Of a DNA stretch of 13,333 bases, positions 1 through 6,470 are shown piece by piece (position 1 is the first letter of the stretch; each line of letters begins with the position of its first letter). The stretch is from a bacterium (GTDB lineage: Bacteria; Chloroflexota; Dormibacteria; UBA8260; Bog-877), in the NCBI GenBank assembly GCA_021817185.1, contig JAKAVU010000037.1:1-13333 (forward strand), given 5' to 3'. A program made the translations under genes and the position numbers. The notes under the pieces were generated by a model. It saw only the letters and a list, made by a program, of their open reading frames with translations. It did no database searches and had not been told where the DNA came from.

Positions 1-25
1 AGACGGTGAGCGGGCGGCGCACCAT
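1..25 (-). CDS. possible start of a further gene, cut by the left edge
   Basis: The rnj stop codon TGA (27-25) overlaps an ATG (25-23) in the common TGATG stop-start arrangement. The frame stays open for the eight codons left in the window (MVRRPLTV). Stop-start overlaps of this kind often mark translationally coupled genes, and in some actinobacteria an ftsK-type gene follows rnj. Eight residues cannot identify a family, and no clear Shine-Dalgarno is seen just upstream, so this is only a candidate start. Confidence 0.3.
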
Positions 26-1677
26 CAGACCACGGACACGATGGGAAGAACCCTCAGGTGGTCGATGCGCTGCTGGGCCAGCGCCCGCTCGACCTCGGTC
101 TCGACCAGCAGCCCGATCTCCGCCGGTCTGTAACCGTCAGCCCGAGCTCGGCGCACCGCCCGCTGGGCCGCCCTGCGGATGGCCTGCATGGCCTCCTGAG
201 GAGGCCCGCCCGCGCCGGCAGCGGAGATGTCGGCCTCCACCAGCACCTCCCCGCCAGTCACCCGGCAGCCGACCGCGAGGATCTCCTCGGGCCGGGCCAC
301 CAGGGCCCCCCGGCCCCCCACCGCCCGGCCGTCCGAGTCGAGCGGAACCCGCCCGGTCCCCACCGTGGCGGCGATGCCCACGCCGGAGCCGCCCACCTCG
401 AGGGCGCTGCCATTGTCCATCACCGCGATGCGATCCTCGCCGATCCCGCTCGCCAGGGCCAGCGCCTTGTGGGCCGCCAGGTGTCGGGGCTCGCCGTGCA
501 CCGGGGCGAAGTACCTCGGCCCGATCAGGCGCAAGATGAAGGCGAGTTCCTCGCTGGCCGCATGGCCGCTGGCGTGCACCCCGTCGGCGCTGCCCGCCAG
601 CACCCTGACGCCCTGGCTCACCAGCTGGTTCACCACCCGGTTGACGGTTGACTCGTTGCCGGGAATCGGGTTGGCGGCCAGGACCACGGTGTCATTCGGA
701 TTGGCGGTCACGAAGCGATGGTCACCCTCCGCGATCCGGCTGAGTGCGGCCAGCGGCTCGCCCTGGGACCCGGTGGCGATGAGACAGACGCGCCTGTCGG
801 CGATGTGCGGCAGCTCCCGAGGCGAGAGCATTCCCTGTCTGGGGGGCTGCAGGAATCCCAGCCGGGTGGCGGTGGTGAAGTTGCGGAGCATGCTGCGGCC
901 GACCAGGCAGCTGCGCCGCCCATTGGCTTCCGCTATCTCCAGGATCTGCCGGAGCCGGGCGAGGTTGCTGGCGAAGGTGACCACGATCACCCGCCCTCTC
1001 GCCTCCACCATGGCCCGCTCCAGCCCCGGTCGCACGCTCACCTCCGACGGGGTGACCCCCGCGTTGGGGGCGTTGGTGCTGTCGCTCAACAGGAGCAGGA
1101 CCCCCTGCCGGCCCAACTCGGCAAGCCGCTCGAGGTCAGGTGGCTCCGAGCCGACCGGGGTCTGGTCCAGTTTGAAGTCACCCGTGTGCAGCACCAGTCC
1201 GGCCGGTGTGGTGATCGCCAGGCCGCAGCTGCCGGGGACGCTGTGGGTCATGTGGATGAACTCGACCGTCATCGCTCCCGCCCGGACAACCTGACCGTCA
1301 GCGACCACCACCAGGTCGGCGGCCCCGGCCTGACCCCGCCGCTCCAGCTTGTTGCGCAGCAGCCCCATGGTGACGGCGGTGCCGTAGATCGGCACCCGCA
1401 ACTGATGCAGGTAGAAGGGGAGCGCCCCGATGTGATCCTCGTGCCCGTGGGTGAGCACCACGGCTCGCAGCCGGCTGAGCCTGGTCATGAGGAAGGTGAT
1501 GTCGGGCAGGATGATGTCCACCCCCTCCATGCCGATCTCGGGGAACCGGAGGCCGCCGTCGATCATGAGCACGTCCTCGCCGCACTCCAATAGGGCCAGG
1601 TTCTTGCCGATCTCGCGCAGCCCGCCCAGGGGCACGAAGCGGACCACCCCCGCCGGTGGGGGGGCCAGCACCTGCAA
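25..1677 (-). CDS. rnj: ribonuclease J (metallo-beta-lactamase/beta-CASP exo- and endoribonuclease)
   Basis: RNase J degrades and matures RNA in the cytoplasm, acting 5'-to-3' as an exonuclease and also as an endonuclease. From the TTG at 1677 the protein has 550 residues, close to the usual 550-560. It opens with the family signature PLGGLREIGKN (about 16-26). The metallo-beta-lactamase metal motifs follow: HGHEDH (77-82), HSVPGS (145-150) and HTGDFK (164-169). The beta-CASP region carries SDSTNA (199-204), NPIPGNE (336-342), HASGH (368-372) and PVHGEPRHL (392-400), and a C-terminal domain completes the protein. The start is uncertain: no codon has a good Shine-Dalgarno. TTG 1677 lies just past the glycosylase stop (1688). 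TTG 1701 (558 aa, GGAG four bases upstream) and GTG 1671 are alternatives. An in-frame ATG at 1947 lies deep inside the glycosylase gene and is not credible. The gene is last of the visible pnp-glycosylase-rnj run, so coupled translation is likely. Confidence 0.96.
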   Translation of the reverse strand: MQVLAPPPAGVVRFVPLGGLREIGKNLALLECGEDVLMIDGGLRFPEIGMEGVDIILPDITFLMTRLSRLRAVVLTHGHEDHIGALPFYLHQLRVPIYGTAVTMGLLRNKLERRGQAGAADLVVVADGQVVRAGAMTVEFIHMTHSVPGSCGLAITTPAGLVLHTGDFKLDQTPVGSEPPDLERLAELGRQGVLLLLSDSTNAPNAGVTPSEVSVRPGLERAMVEARGRVIVVTFASNLARLRQILEIAEANGRRSCLVGRSMLRNFTTATRLGFLQPPRQGMLSPRELPHIADRRVCLIATGSQGEPLAALSRIAEGDHRFVTANPNDTVVLAANPIPGNESTVNRVVNQLVSQGVRVLAGSADGVHASGHAASEELAFILRLIGPRYFAPVHGEPRHLAAHKALALASGIGEDRIAVMDNGSALEVGGSGVGIAATVGTGRVPLDSDGRAVGGRGALVARPEEILAVGCRVTGGEVLVEADISAAGAGGPPQEAMQAIRRAAQRAVRRARADGYRPAEIGLLVETEVERALAQQRIDHLRVLPIVSVV

Positions 1678-1687
1678 CGGGCTGGAT

Positions 1688-2350
1688 TCAGAAGAGGCCA
1701 AGCTGCTCCGGCGGCTCTGGAGTGGGATCCGGGGGCGGGGCGACCCGGCTGGCGGCGGCGCCGGCCAGGCCGTCGAGATGCTCGCGCAGATGCTGGAAAT
1801 CCTCGCGCAACGTGGGCAGCAGCGAGCTCTGGTAGAGCGCTGCCGCCGGGTGGTAGCAGGGCATGTAGGTGCGGTCGCCGACCCGCAGCGTCCGGCCGTG
1901 GCAGCGGGAGATGCCCGGGGCGTCCGGGACCAACCGCTGCAGGGCATGGCGGCCCAAAAGCAGGATCACCTGCGGCTGGATCACCGCGATCTGCTCGTCG
2001 AGATAGGCGGCGCAGGCCTGCACCTCCGCGGGCAGAGGGTCGCGGTTGCCTGGGGGCCGAGACTTGATCACGTTGGTGATGAAGATGTCGTCGCGACTGA
2101 GGCCCACCTCCTCCAGCAGCTGGGTCAGCAGCTGGCCCGCCTGGCCGACGAAGGGCTTGCCCTCTTTGTCCTCGCGCTCTCCCGGGGCCTCCCCGATGGC
2201 CATGATCCGGGCGCTGGCCGGACCGGTCCCGGGGACCCCCCGGGACCGGCTCCGGTGCAGGTCGCACCTCTGGCAGGCTTCCACCTGAGCCGCGATCCGG
2301 TCCAGGTGGGCCTGCTTGGAGGCCAGCTCCAGCGGAGCCGGGTCAGGCAC
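1688..2350 (-). CDS. family-4 (Fe-S) uracil-DNA glycosylase with C-terminal QLGLF tail
   Basis: The enzyme removes uracil from DNA to start base-excision repair. It has 220 residues, near the family's usual size. The active-site motif is GEAPGERED (53-61), followed by KPFVG (65-69) and the second catalytic motif HPAA (167-170). Family-4 enzymes bind a [4Fe-4S] cluster through four cysteines. Here C26 and C29 (CQRC) and C113 (QACAAYL) are present, but the position normally Cys in the KCRPPGNR segment is Ser97 (KSRPPGNR, codon TCT at 2062-2060). After the fold ends, a proline-rich tail (about 204-215) leads to the extreme C-terminus EQLGLF. QLxLF is the consensus for peptides that bind the bacterial beta sliding clamp, so clamp docking is inferred. 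The start is GTG at 2350; it overlaps the end of pnp by 8 nt and has GAGG just upstream, so it is probably translated by coupling to pnp. The family call is firm; cluster integrity and clamp binding are inferences. Confidence 0.95.
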   Translation of the reverse strand: MPDPAPLELASKQAHLDRIAAQVEACQRCDLHRSRSRGVPGTGPASARIMAIGEAPGEREDKEGKPFVGQAGQLLTQLLEEVGLSRDDIFITNVIKSRPPGNRDPLPAEVQACAAYLDEQIAVIQPQVILLLGRHALQRLVPDAPGISRCHGRTLRVGDRTYMPCYHPAAALYQSSLLPTLREDFQHLREHLDGLAGAAASRVAPPPDPTPEPPEQLGLF

Positions 2351-4487
2351 CCGCCTCGCCGGAGTTCGGACCCCTGCCGTTGCCGTCCTTGCCGGCGAGT
2401 TCGGTGATCGCCTGCTTGCGCGAGAGGTTGACCCGGCCTCGGTCGTCGATCTCGGTCACCTTGACCATGATCTCGTCACCGATGTTGACCACGTCCTCCA
2501 CCCGGTTCACCCGCTGATCCGCCAGCTGAGAGATGTGCACCAGCCCATCCTGGCGGGGCAGGATCTCCACGAAGGCACCGAACGGCATGATCCGCACCAC
2601 CTTGCCCTTGTAGATCCGGCCCACCTCGACCGACTCGGTGAGGTCCCGGATCATCGCCACCGCGCGCTCCATCGCCTCCTCGTCCACGGTCGCCAGAAAT
2701 ACCTTGCCGTCGTCCTCGATGTCGATCTGACAGCCGGTCTCCTCCTGGATCTTGCGGATGGTCTTGCCGCCGGGACCGATCAGGTCCCGGATCTTGTCGG
2801 GATGGATGTGCAGGGTGATGATCCTCGGCGCGTAGGTCGACATCGCCGGCCGGGGCGCCTGAATCGCCTGCTCCATCTTCTCGAGGATGAACAGGCGGCC
2901 CTGGCGCGCCTGCTCCAGCGCCTGGCGGAAGATGGCCGGGGTGAGCCCGCGCACCTTGATGTCCATCTGCAGGGCGGTCACGCCGTCGCGGGTCCCGGCC
3001 ACCTTGAAGTCCATGTCGCCGAGGGCGTCCTCCATCCCCTGGATGTCCGAGAGGATGGCGTAGCGCGAGCTGTCGTTCTCGTCGGTGACCAGCCCCATCG
3101 CGATGCCGCTGACCGGTGCCTTGATCGGCACCCCGGCGTCCATCAGGGCCAGAGTGCTGCCGCAGACGCTGGCCATCGAGGTGCTGCCGTTGCTGGAGAG
3201 GATCTCGGTCACAATCCGGATCGCGTACGGGAACTCCTCCACGGGGGGCACCATGACCTTCACCGCCCTCTCCGCGAGGGCGCCGTGGCCGATCTCGCGA
3301 CGGCCCGGTGAGCGCAGCGGCCTCGCCTCGCCGACCGAGAAGGGCGGGAAGTTGTAGTGGTGCATGTAGCGCTTGAACTCCTCTAGCCCCAAGCCGTCCA
3401 GCCGCTGCTGGTCGGACATGGTGCCCAGAGTGACCACCGAGAGGGCCTGGGTCTGGCCCCGGGTGAAGACGGCGCTGCCATGGGTGCGGGGCAGAACCCC
3501 CGCCTCACACCAGATCGGCCGGATCTCGTCCAGGCGGCGTCCGTCCGGACGCAGGCCCTCGTTCAGGATGGCCTGCCGGACCGCCGACTTGAGCACCGAC
3601 TCGAAGGCGGCGGAGATGTCCTGGTCGCGCCCCGGAAAGCGCTCCTGCAACTGCAGCTGGACGTCGTGCTTGACCGCGTCCACCTGGAGGTCCCGCTGGG
3701 CCTTGTCGGCCTCCCGAAACGCCTGGTTGATGCGGTCGTAGGCCGCCTCCGCCACCGCCTGCTTGAGCTCGGGGGCGACTCCCACATGCGGATAGTCCAT
3801 GTCGGGCTTGCCCACCTTGGCCACCAGCTCGTCGATGAGTGAGATGATCTGGCGGATCCGCTCGTGAGCGCGGCTCAGCGCCTCCACCAAGACGTCCTCG
3901 GACACCTCCTGGGCGCCCGCCTCGACCATGTTGATGGCGTCCCTGGTGCCCGCGACCACCAGGTCGAGCTGACTGCGCTCGAGGTCCGGCATCCCCGGGT
4001 TCTCGACCAGCTGCCCGTCCAGGATTCCCATCCGGCAGGCGGCGATCGGACCGCCGTGAGGGATGTCGCTGATGGCGACCGCCGCCCCCGCGCCGATCAG
4101 GGCGAGGATGGCCGGATCATGGACCTGGTCGGTCGAGAGCACGGTGGCGACGATCTGCACATCGTTGCGGAAGTCCTTGGGGAAGAGTGGCCGCATCGGC
4201 CGGTCGATCATGCGCGAGGTCAGGGTGGCGGCCTCCCCGGGCCGGCCCTCGCGGCGGAAGAAGGCGCCCGGGATGCGCCCGACGGCGTACATCTTCTCCT
4301 CGTAGTCGCAGGTCAGGGGAAAGAAGTCAATCCCCGGCCGGGGGGCCCGGCTGGCGGTGGCGGTGGCCAAAACCACCGTGTCGCCCTGGCGCACGATCAC
4401 GGCGCCGTTCGCGAAACCGGCCATCCAGCCGGTCTCGATGCTTAGTTCCGCGCCGTCGAAGGTGCGCGCAACAACTGTCTTTTCCAT
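2343..4487 (-). CDS. pnp: polyribonucleotide nucleotidyltransferase (PNPase)
   Basis: PNPase degrades RNA 3'-to-5' by phosphorolysis, releasing nucleoside diphosphates, and is a core enzyme of mRNA turnover. At 714 residues it matches the E. coli enzyme (711). The order is first RNase PH domain (about 10-140, with FFRREGRPGEAATLTSR at 76-92), all-helical domain (about 145-225), second RNase PH domain (about 320-510), KH domain (about 556-615, GPGG loop at 571-574) and S1 domain (about 622-692). The catalytic segment is intact: SSNGSTSMAS (431-440), then DIQGMEDALGDMDFK (481-495), which includes the equivalents of the E. coli catalytic Asp pair (D487, D493) and Lys (K495). The ATG at 4487 has a strong Shine-Dalgarno (GGGAGGAAAACG-ATG). 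It follows rpsO by 233 bp, the classic rpsO-pnp order, and overlaps the glycosylase gene downstream. The intervening leader contains a hairpin (4677-4693) and a weaker bulged one next to the Shine-Dalgarno (4499-4515). In other bacteria pnp is controlled through its leader; that it happens here is inferred. Confidence 0.99.
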   Translation of the reverse strand: MEKTVVARTFDGAELSIETGWMAGFANGAVIVRQGDTVVLATATASRAPRPGIDFFPLTCDYEEKMYAVGRIPGAFFRREGRPGEAATLTSRMIDRPMRPLFPKDFRNDVQIVATVLSTDQVHDPAILALIGAGAAVAISDIPHGGPIAACRMGILDGQLVENPGMPDLERSQLDLVVAGTRDAINMVEAGAQEVSEDVLVEALSRAHERIRQIISLIDELVAKVGKPDMDYPHVGVAPELKQAVAEAAYDRINQAFREADKAQRDLQVDAVKHDVQLQLQERFPGRDQDISAAFESVLKSAVRQAILNEGLRPDGRRLDEIRPIWCEAGVLPRTHGSAVFTRGQTQALSVVTLGTMSDQQRLDGLGLEEFKRYMHHYNFPPFSVGEARPLRSPGRREIGHGALAERAVKVMVPPVEEFPYAIRIVTEILSSNGSTSMASVCGSTLALMDAGVPIKAPVSGIAMGLVTDENDSSRYAILSDIQGMEDALGDMDFKVAGTRDGVTALQMDIKVRGLTPAIFRQALEQARQGRLFILEKMEQAIQAPRPAMSTYAPRIITLHIHPDKIRDLIGPGGKTIRKIQEETGCQIDIEDDGKVFLATVDEEAMERAVAMIRDLTESVEVGRIYKGKVVRIMPFGAFVEILPRQDGLVHISQLADQRVNRVEDVVNIGDEIMVKVTEIDDRGRVNLSRKQAITELAGKDGNGRGPNSGEAGA

Positions 4488-4676
4488 CGTTTTCCTCCCC
4501 GCGCCCCCAGGCGGGCTGCCGGCGGCGAGCCGGGCGCGATCCAGGCTGCGCGGTTAGGGAGTGGGGATGAGAGCTGAGCTGTCGCTCGGCCCAGATCGCC
4601 AGTCTCCAACCGCGCCTGCGCCGATGCGTCCAGGCCAACCACCGTCCCCCTGCTTGGGAGCCGCGGTCTTACTTGT

Positions 4677-4693
4677 GAACCGGAGGGCGGTTC
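4677..4693 (-). promoter_or_regulatory. hairpin between rpsO and pnp
   Basis: On the minus strand GAACCG-CCCTC-CGGTTC forms a perfect 6-bp stem with a 5-nt loop, about 30 nt past the rpsO stop. There is no U-tract, so a full intrinsic terminator is unlikely. In E. coli the rpsO-pnp intergenic region contains RNase-processed hairpins through which PNPase controls its own mRNA. A similar processing or attenuation role here is inferred from position only. Confidence 0.35.
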
Positions 4694-4722
4694 CAGCGCC
4701 GAGTTCCGGAAGGCGGTCGGTG

Positions 4723-4989
4723 TCAGTGGCGGAGCCCCAGCTTGGCGACCAGGGCCCGGTAGCGGTCGATGTCGATGCGCGCCAGGTAGTCGAGCAGCCG
4801 GCGGCGCTTGCCCACCAGCTTGAGCAGCCCGCGCCGGGTGTGGTGATCCTTGGGGTGAGCCTTGAGGTGTTCGGTGAGCTCGCTGATCCTCTCGCTGAAA
4901 ATCGCGATCTGCACCTCCGGAGATCCGGTGTCGCCCTCGTGCCGGCGGTGCTGATCGATGACCGCCGTCTTGGCCTCGCCCTGTAGCAT
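4723..4989 (-). CDS. rpsO: 30S ribosomal protein S15
   Basis: S15 binds the central domain of 16S rRNA early in small-subunit assembly. The 88-residue product matches the usual 88-89. It contains the signatures DTGSPEVQ (20-27), [20 protein letters not shown] (45-64) and LDYL (66-69), and ends LGLRH. The start is the ATG at 4989. AGGAGG lies 11 nt upstream, slightly far but the only good match. The open frame extends further upstream, but that part is not S15-like and runs into the tRNA-His gene. The gene lies between tRNA-His and pnp on the same strand. S15 commonly represses its own translation by binding its mRNA leader; the leader here holds a strong hairpin (5031-5049). Confidence 0.99.
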   Translation of the reverse strand: MLQGEAKTAVIDQHRRHEGDTGSPEVQIAIFSERISELTEHLKAHPKDHHTRRGLLKLVGKRRRLLDYLARIDIDRYRALVAKLGLRH

Positions 4990-5030
4990 GCTCGGTCTCG
5001 CCTCCTGAAAGTCACCGCGGGCGGCGCGTG

Positions 5031-5049
5031 GAAGCTGCACTCCAGCTTC
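5031..5049 (-). promoter_or_regulatory. hairpin in the rpsO mRNA leader, candidate S15 autoregulatory element
   Basis: On the minus strand GAAGCTG-GAGTG-CAGCTTC forms a perfect 7-bp stem with a 5-nt loop. It lies about 40 nt before the rpsO start and upstream of the AGGAGG. S15 leaders in several phyla use unrelated structures to bind S15, so the position fits but no known class is recognised. It is conspicuous because a stem this regular needs no G+C-only pairing. Confidence 0.4.
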
Positions 5050-5071
5050 GGCCCCGCTCCGGGTCGGCCCG

Positions 5072-5080
5072 AGCATACCA
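5072..5080 (-). promoter_or_regulatory. extended -10-like promoter element upstream of rpsO
   Basis: The minus strand reads TGG-TATGCT, an extended -10 arrangement (TGn plus a hexamer matching TATAAT at four of six positions). No -35 match is seen, which is common for extended -10 promoters. Initiation about 7 nt downstream would give a leader of roughly 75 nt that includes the 5031-5049 hairpin. Read-through from tRNA-His is the alternative. Confidence 0.35.
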
Positions 5081-5106
5081 TAGGGCTCCCGGCGCTCTGG
5101 GCGCGG

Positions 5107-5181
5107 GGTGGCTAGAGGGACTTGAACCCTCGACCTCCAGGGCCACAACCTGGCACTCTAACCAACTGAGCTATAGCCACC
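5107..5181 (-). tRNA. tRNA-His (anticodon GTG)
   Basis: A complete cloverleaf is visible. The acceptor stem is GTGGCTA/TAGCCAC. The anticodon arm is CCAGG-TTGTGGC-CCTGG, with anticodon GTG at 5146-5144. The T arm is GAGGG-TTCAAGT-CCCTC. The histidine identity features are present: an extra G at position -1 (5181) opposite discriminator C73 (5107). CCA is not encoded (CCG follows). The gene lies upstream of rpsO on the same strand and has a perfect TATAAT 12 nt upstream. Confidence 0.98.
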
Positions 5182-5193
5182 GCGTGGACCGCA

Positions 5194-5199
5194 ATTATA
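5194..5199 (-). promoter_or_regulatory. -10 element (TATAAT) of tRNA-His
   Basis: The minus strand carries an exact TATAAT, rare in such GC-rich DNA, 12 nt before the first tRNA-His base. That spacing puts initiation about 5-6 nt upstream of the mature 5' end. No convincing -35 is seen; it would fall inside the 5' end of tadA on the opposite strand. Confidence 0.65.
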
Positions 5200-5205
5200 G
5201 GGTGG
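5199..5205 (+). promoter_or_regulatory. Shine-Dalgarno that selects the tadA TTG start
   Basis: AGGGTGG lies 5 nt before the TTG at 5211, supporting that codon over the GTG at 5202, which would fall inside it. The site partly covers the tRNA-His -10 on the other strand. Confidence 0.5.
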
Positions 5206-5210
5206 TCACT

Positions 5211-5708
5211 TTGCAGGAACCGCTGCCAGTTCCGGCCTGGAGCGAGCAGGACCGTCGGCACATGCGCCACGCCCTCAAGCTGGCCCGCGGCGCCGCCCGG
5301 CGCGGAGAGGTCCCCGTGGGCTGTGTCGCCGTGCGCGCCGGCCGGGTGGTGGCGGCCGCCTCGAACCGGGTGGAGCGGGGCTCCAGCGCCCTGCTCCACG
5401 CGGAGATGCTGGCTCTCTCCCGGGCCGCCCGGCGCACCGGGGAATGGCGGCTCGACGGGGTCACCCTCTACATCACCCTGGAACCGTGCCCCATGTGCGC
5501 GGGGGCGATCCTGCTGGCCCGGGTTCCGCGCGTGGTCTACGGGGCCGACGATCCCCGCAAGGGAGCGTTCAGATCCGCCTACGAGGTGCTGGGCAGCCCG
5601 CTGGGAAACCACCATCCCCTGGTCGAACCGGGCCTGGCGGCGGCGGACTCCGCCGCCATGCTGCGGCGCTTCTTCCTCCAGCTGCGCGGTCAGGCCGCGG
5701 ACCGCTGA
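5211..5708 (+). CDS. tadA: tRNA(adenine34) deaminase TadA
   Basis: TadA converts A34 to inosine in the anticodon of tRNA-Arg(ACG), letting it read CGU, CGC and CGA. The 165-residue product is of normal size. It has the zinc-dependent deaminase motifs HAE (63-65; zinc ligand His and proton-shuttle Glu) and PCPMC (92-96; two zinc-ligand Cys). The family sequence GEVPVGCV (32-39) precedes them, and DDPRKGA follows in the typical position. TTG 5211 is preferred because AGGGTGG lies 5 nt upstream; GTG 5202 (168 aa) and ATG 5262 are alternatives, but ATG 5262 would remove the first helix. The gene is divergent from tRNA-His with only about 30 bp between them, so its promoter must lie in or next to the tRNA gene. 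tRNA-Ser(CGA) follows on the same strand. Its tRNA substrate, tRNA-Arg(ACG), is not in this window. Confidence 0.97.
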   Translation: MQEPLPVPAWSEQDRRHMRHALKLARGAARRGEVPVGCVAVRAGRVVAAASNRVERGSSALLHAEMLALSRAARRTGEWRLDGVTLYITLEPCPMCAGAILLARVPRVVYGADDPRKGAFRSAYEVLGSPLGNHHPLVEPGLAAADSAAMLRRFFLQLRGQAADR

Positions 5709-5756
5709 CCACCTCTGGCGCGGCCGCTCGACGCGGACCCGACCACCTGCGCACCC

Positions 5757-5784
5757 GTGACCGGCTGGCGAGCAGGTTTAGACT
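5757..5784 (+). promoter_or_regulatory. promoter-like -35/-10 pair for tRNA-Ser(CGA)
   Basis: GTGACC (5757-5762) and TAGACT (5779-5784) are separated by 16 bp and each match consensus at four of six positions. The -10 ends 12 nt before the tRNA, the same distance as the TATAAT of tRNA-His. Confidence 0.45.
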
Positions 5785-5796
5785 CTTCTGGCGTCA

Positions 5797-5885
<89 letters not shown>

Positions 5886-6000
5886 CCGACGTGCGGGCCG
5901 CGCTCGGCTGGCCCATGCTTGAGATCGAATTGGCTCTGCCGCCGTCGTCTCAGAGCAGAGGAGCTGGCAGCGGTGCGGCCCCCACTGCGGATCGTGGCTG

Positions 6001-6031
6001 ACCGGTCGGGCGACGGTCGTCTCCGACCGGT
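6001..6031. repeat. 9-bp perfect inverted repeat
   Basis: ACCGGTCGG (6001-6009) and CCGACCGGT (6023-6031) flank a 13-nt spacer that itself contains CGAC-G-GTCG. It lies about 115 bp downstream of tRNA-Ser(CGA). It lacks a T-tract, so it could be a GC-type terminator, an RNA stem, or a binding site for a dimeric protein. Each arm contains the palindrome ACCGGT. Confidence 0.55.
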
Positions 6032-6267
6032 AACTCATGCCCCCGCTCCTCCTGTGGTCGCTTTCGTGCAGTCCGGCCCTGGGCGGGTCCGGAGCCCTGC
6101 CGGTGCCGGCCGCCGTGCAAGTTGTGAGCCCGTGCGCCACGGCTGATTCCCGGCCCTCGGCCTGCGGGAGCGCGCCTCGCCGGCTGCCCACACGGCCCAG
6201 CATCCGAGCCATGGTCAGGCCTGAGCGCACTCGCCTCCGGCGCTCCCCGCCGCTCCTCCTCTTGATC

Positions 6268-6288
6268 CCTCCCGGACCGGACGGGAGG
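6268..6288. repeat. 7-bp stem hairpin upstream of tRNA-Ser(GGA)
   Basis: CCTCCCG-GACCGGA-CGGGAGG forms a perfect 7-bp stem with a 7-nt loop, about 30 bp before the -10-like element of the next tRNA. No T-tract follows. The function is unknown; it may end transcription entering from upstream. Confidence 0.4.
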
Positions 6289-6319
6289 CCGCAGCCCCCG
6301 GCCGTACTGGGCCGCGGCT

Positions 6320-6325
6320 TAGAAT
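6320..6325 (+). promoter_or_regulatory. -10 element (TAGAAT) of tRNA-Ser(GGA)
   Basis: TAGAAT matches the -10 consensus at five of six positions and ends 13 nt before the tRNA, like the other tRNA promoters here. No -35 match is visible. Confidence 0.5.
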
Positions 6326-6338
6326 CCTGCTGCAGCCA

Positions 6339-6429
6339 GGAGCGGTCGCCTAGTTGGCCGAGGGCGCGGCACTGGAAATGCCGTAAGGGGGCAACCCCTT
6401 CGAGGGTTCGAATCCCTCCCGCTCCGCCA
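6339..6429 (+). tRNA. tRNA-Ser (anticodon GGA)
   Basis: A class II tRNA with acceptor stem GGAGCGG/CCGCTCC and discriminator G73 (6426). The anticodon arm is CGGCA-CTGGAAA-TGCCG with GGA at 6374-6376. It has a long variable arm (GGGG...CCCC stem) and a T arm GAGGG-TTCGAAT-CCCTC. CCA is encoded (6427-6429). It reads UCC and UCU codons. Confidence 0.98.
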
Positions 6430-6458
6430 CCACGGCACGGTCGAGAGGCCACAGGATC

Positions 6459-6463
6459 GGAGG
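6459..6463 (+). promoter_or_regulatory. Shine-Dalgarno that selects ATG 6471
   Basis: GGAGG lies 7 nt before the ATG at 6471. A first in-frame ATG at 6465 is nearly adjacent to this site and too close to use it. Confidence 0.6.
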
Positions 6464-6470
6464 AATGGCG

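Larger units (their letters stand above)
5886..6338 (+). other. 453-bp gap between two tRNA-Ser genes, no gene recognised
   Basis: Open frames exist on both strands, as expected at this GC content, but their products are Arg/Pro/Gly-rich and look like no family I know. None has a good Shine-Dalgarno and a protein-like composition. What can be seen is a 9-bp inverted repeat (6001-6031), a 7-bp stem hairpin (6268-6288), and a -10-like hexamer for the next tRNA (6320-6325). A small RNA or tRNA transcript tails could occupy it; nothing shows this directly. Confidence 0.5.

Noticed and set aside
1678..1947. N-terminal extension of RNase J to the in-frame ATG at 1947
   Set aside because: The added 90 residues are the glycosylase gene read in the wrong frame; the family begins close to the PLGGLREIGKN motif.
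3563..3787. Serine-rich short frame inside pnp
   Set aside because: Out-of-frame reading of a GC-rich segment of pnp, with no start signal.
4990..5148. N-terminal extension of S15 to 141 residues
   Set aside because: The added residues overlap the tRNA-His gene and do not match S15, which is 88-89 residues from ATG 4989.
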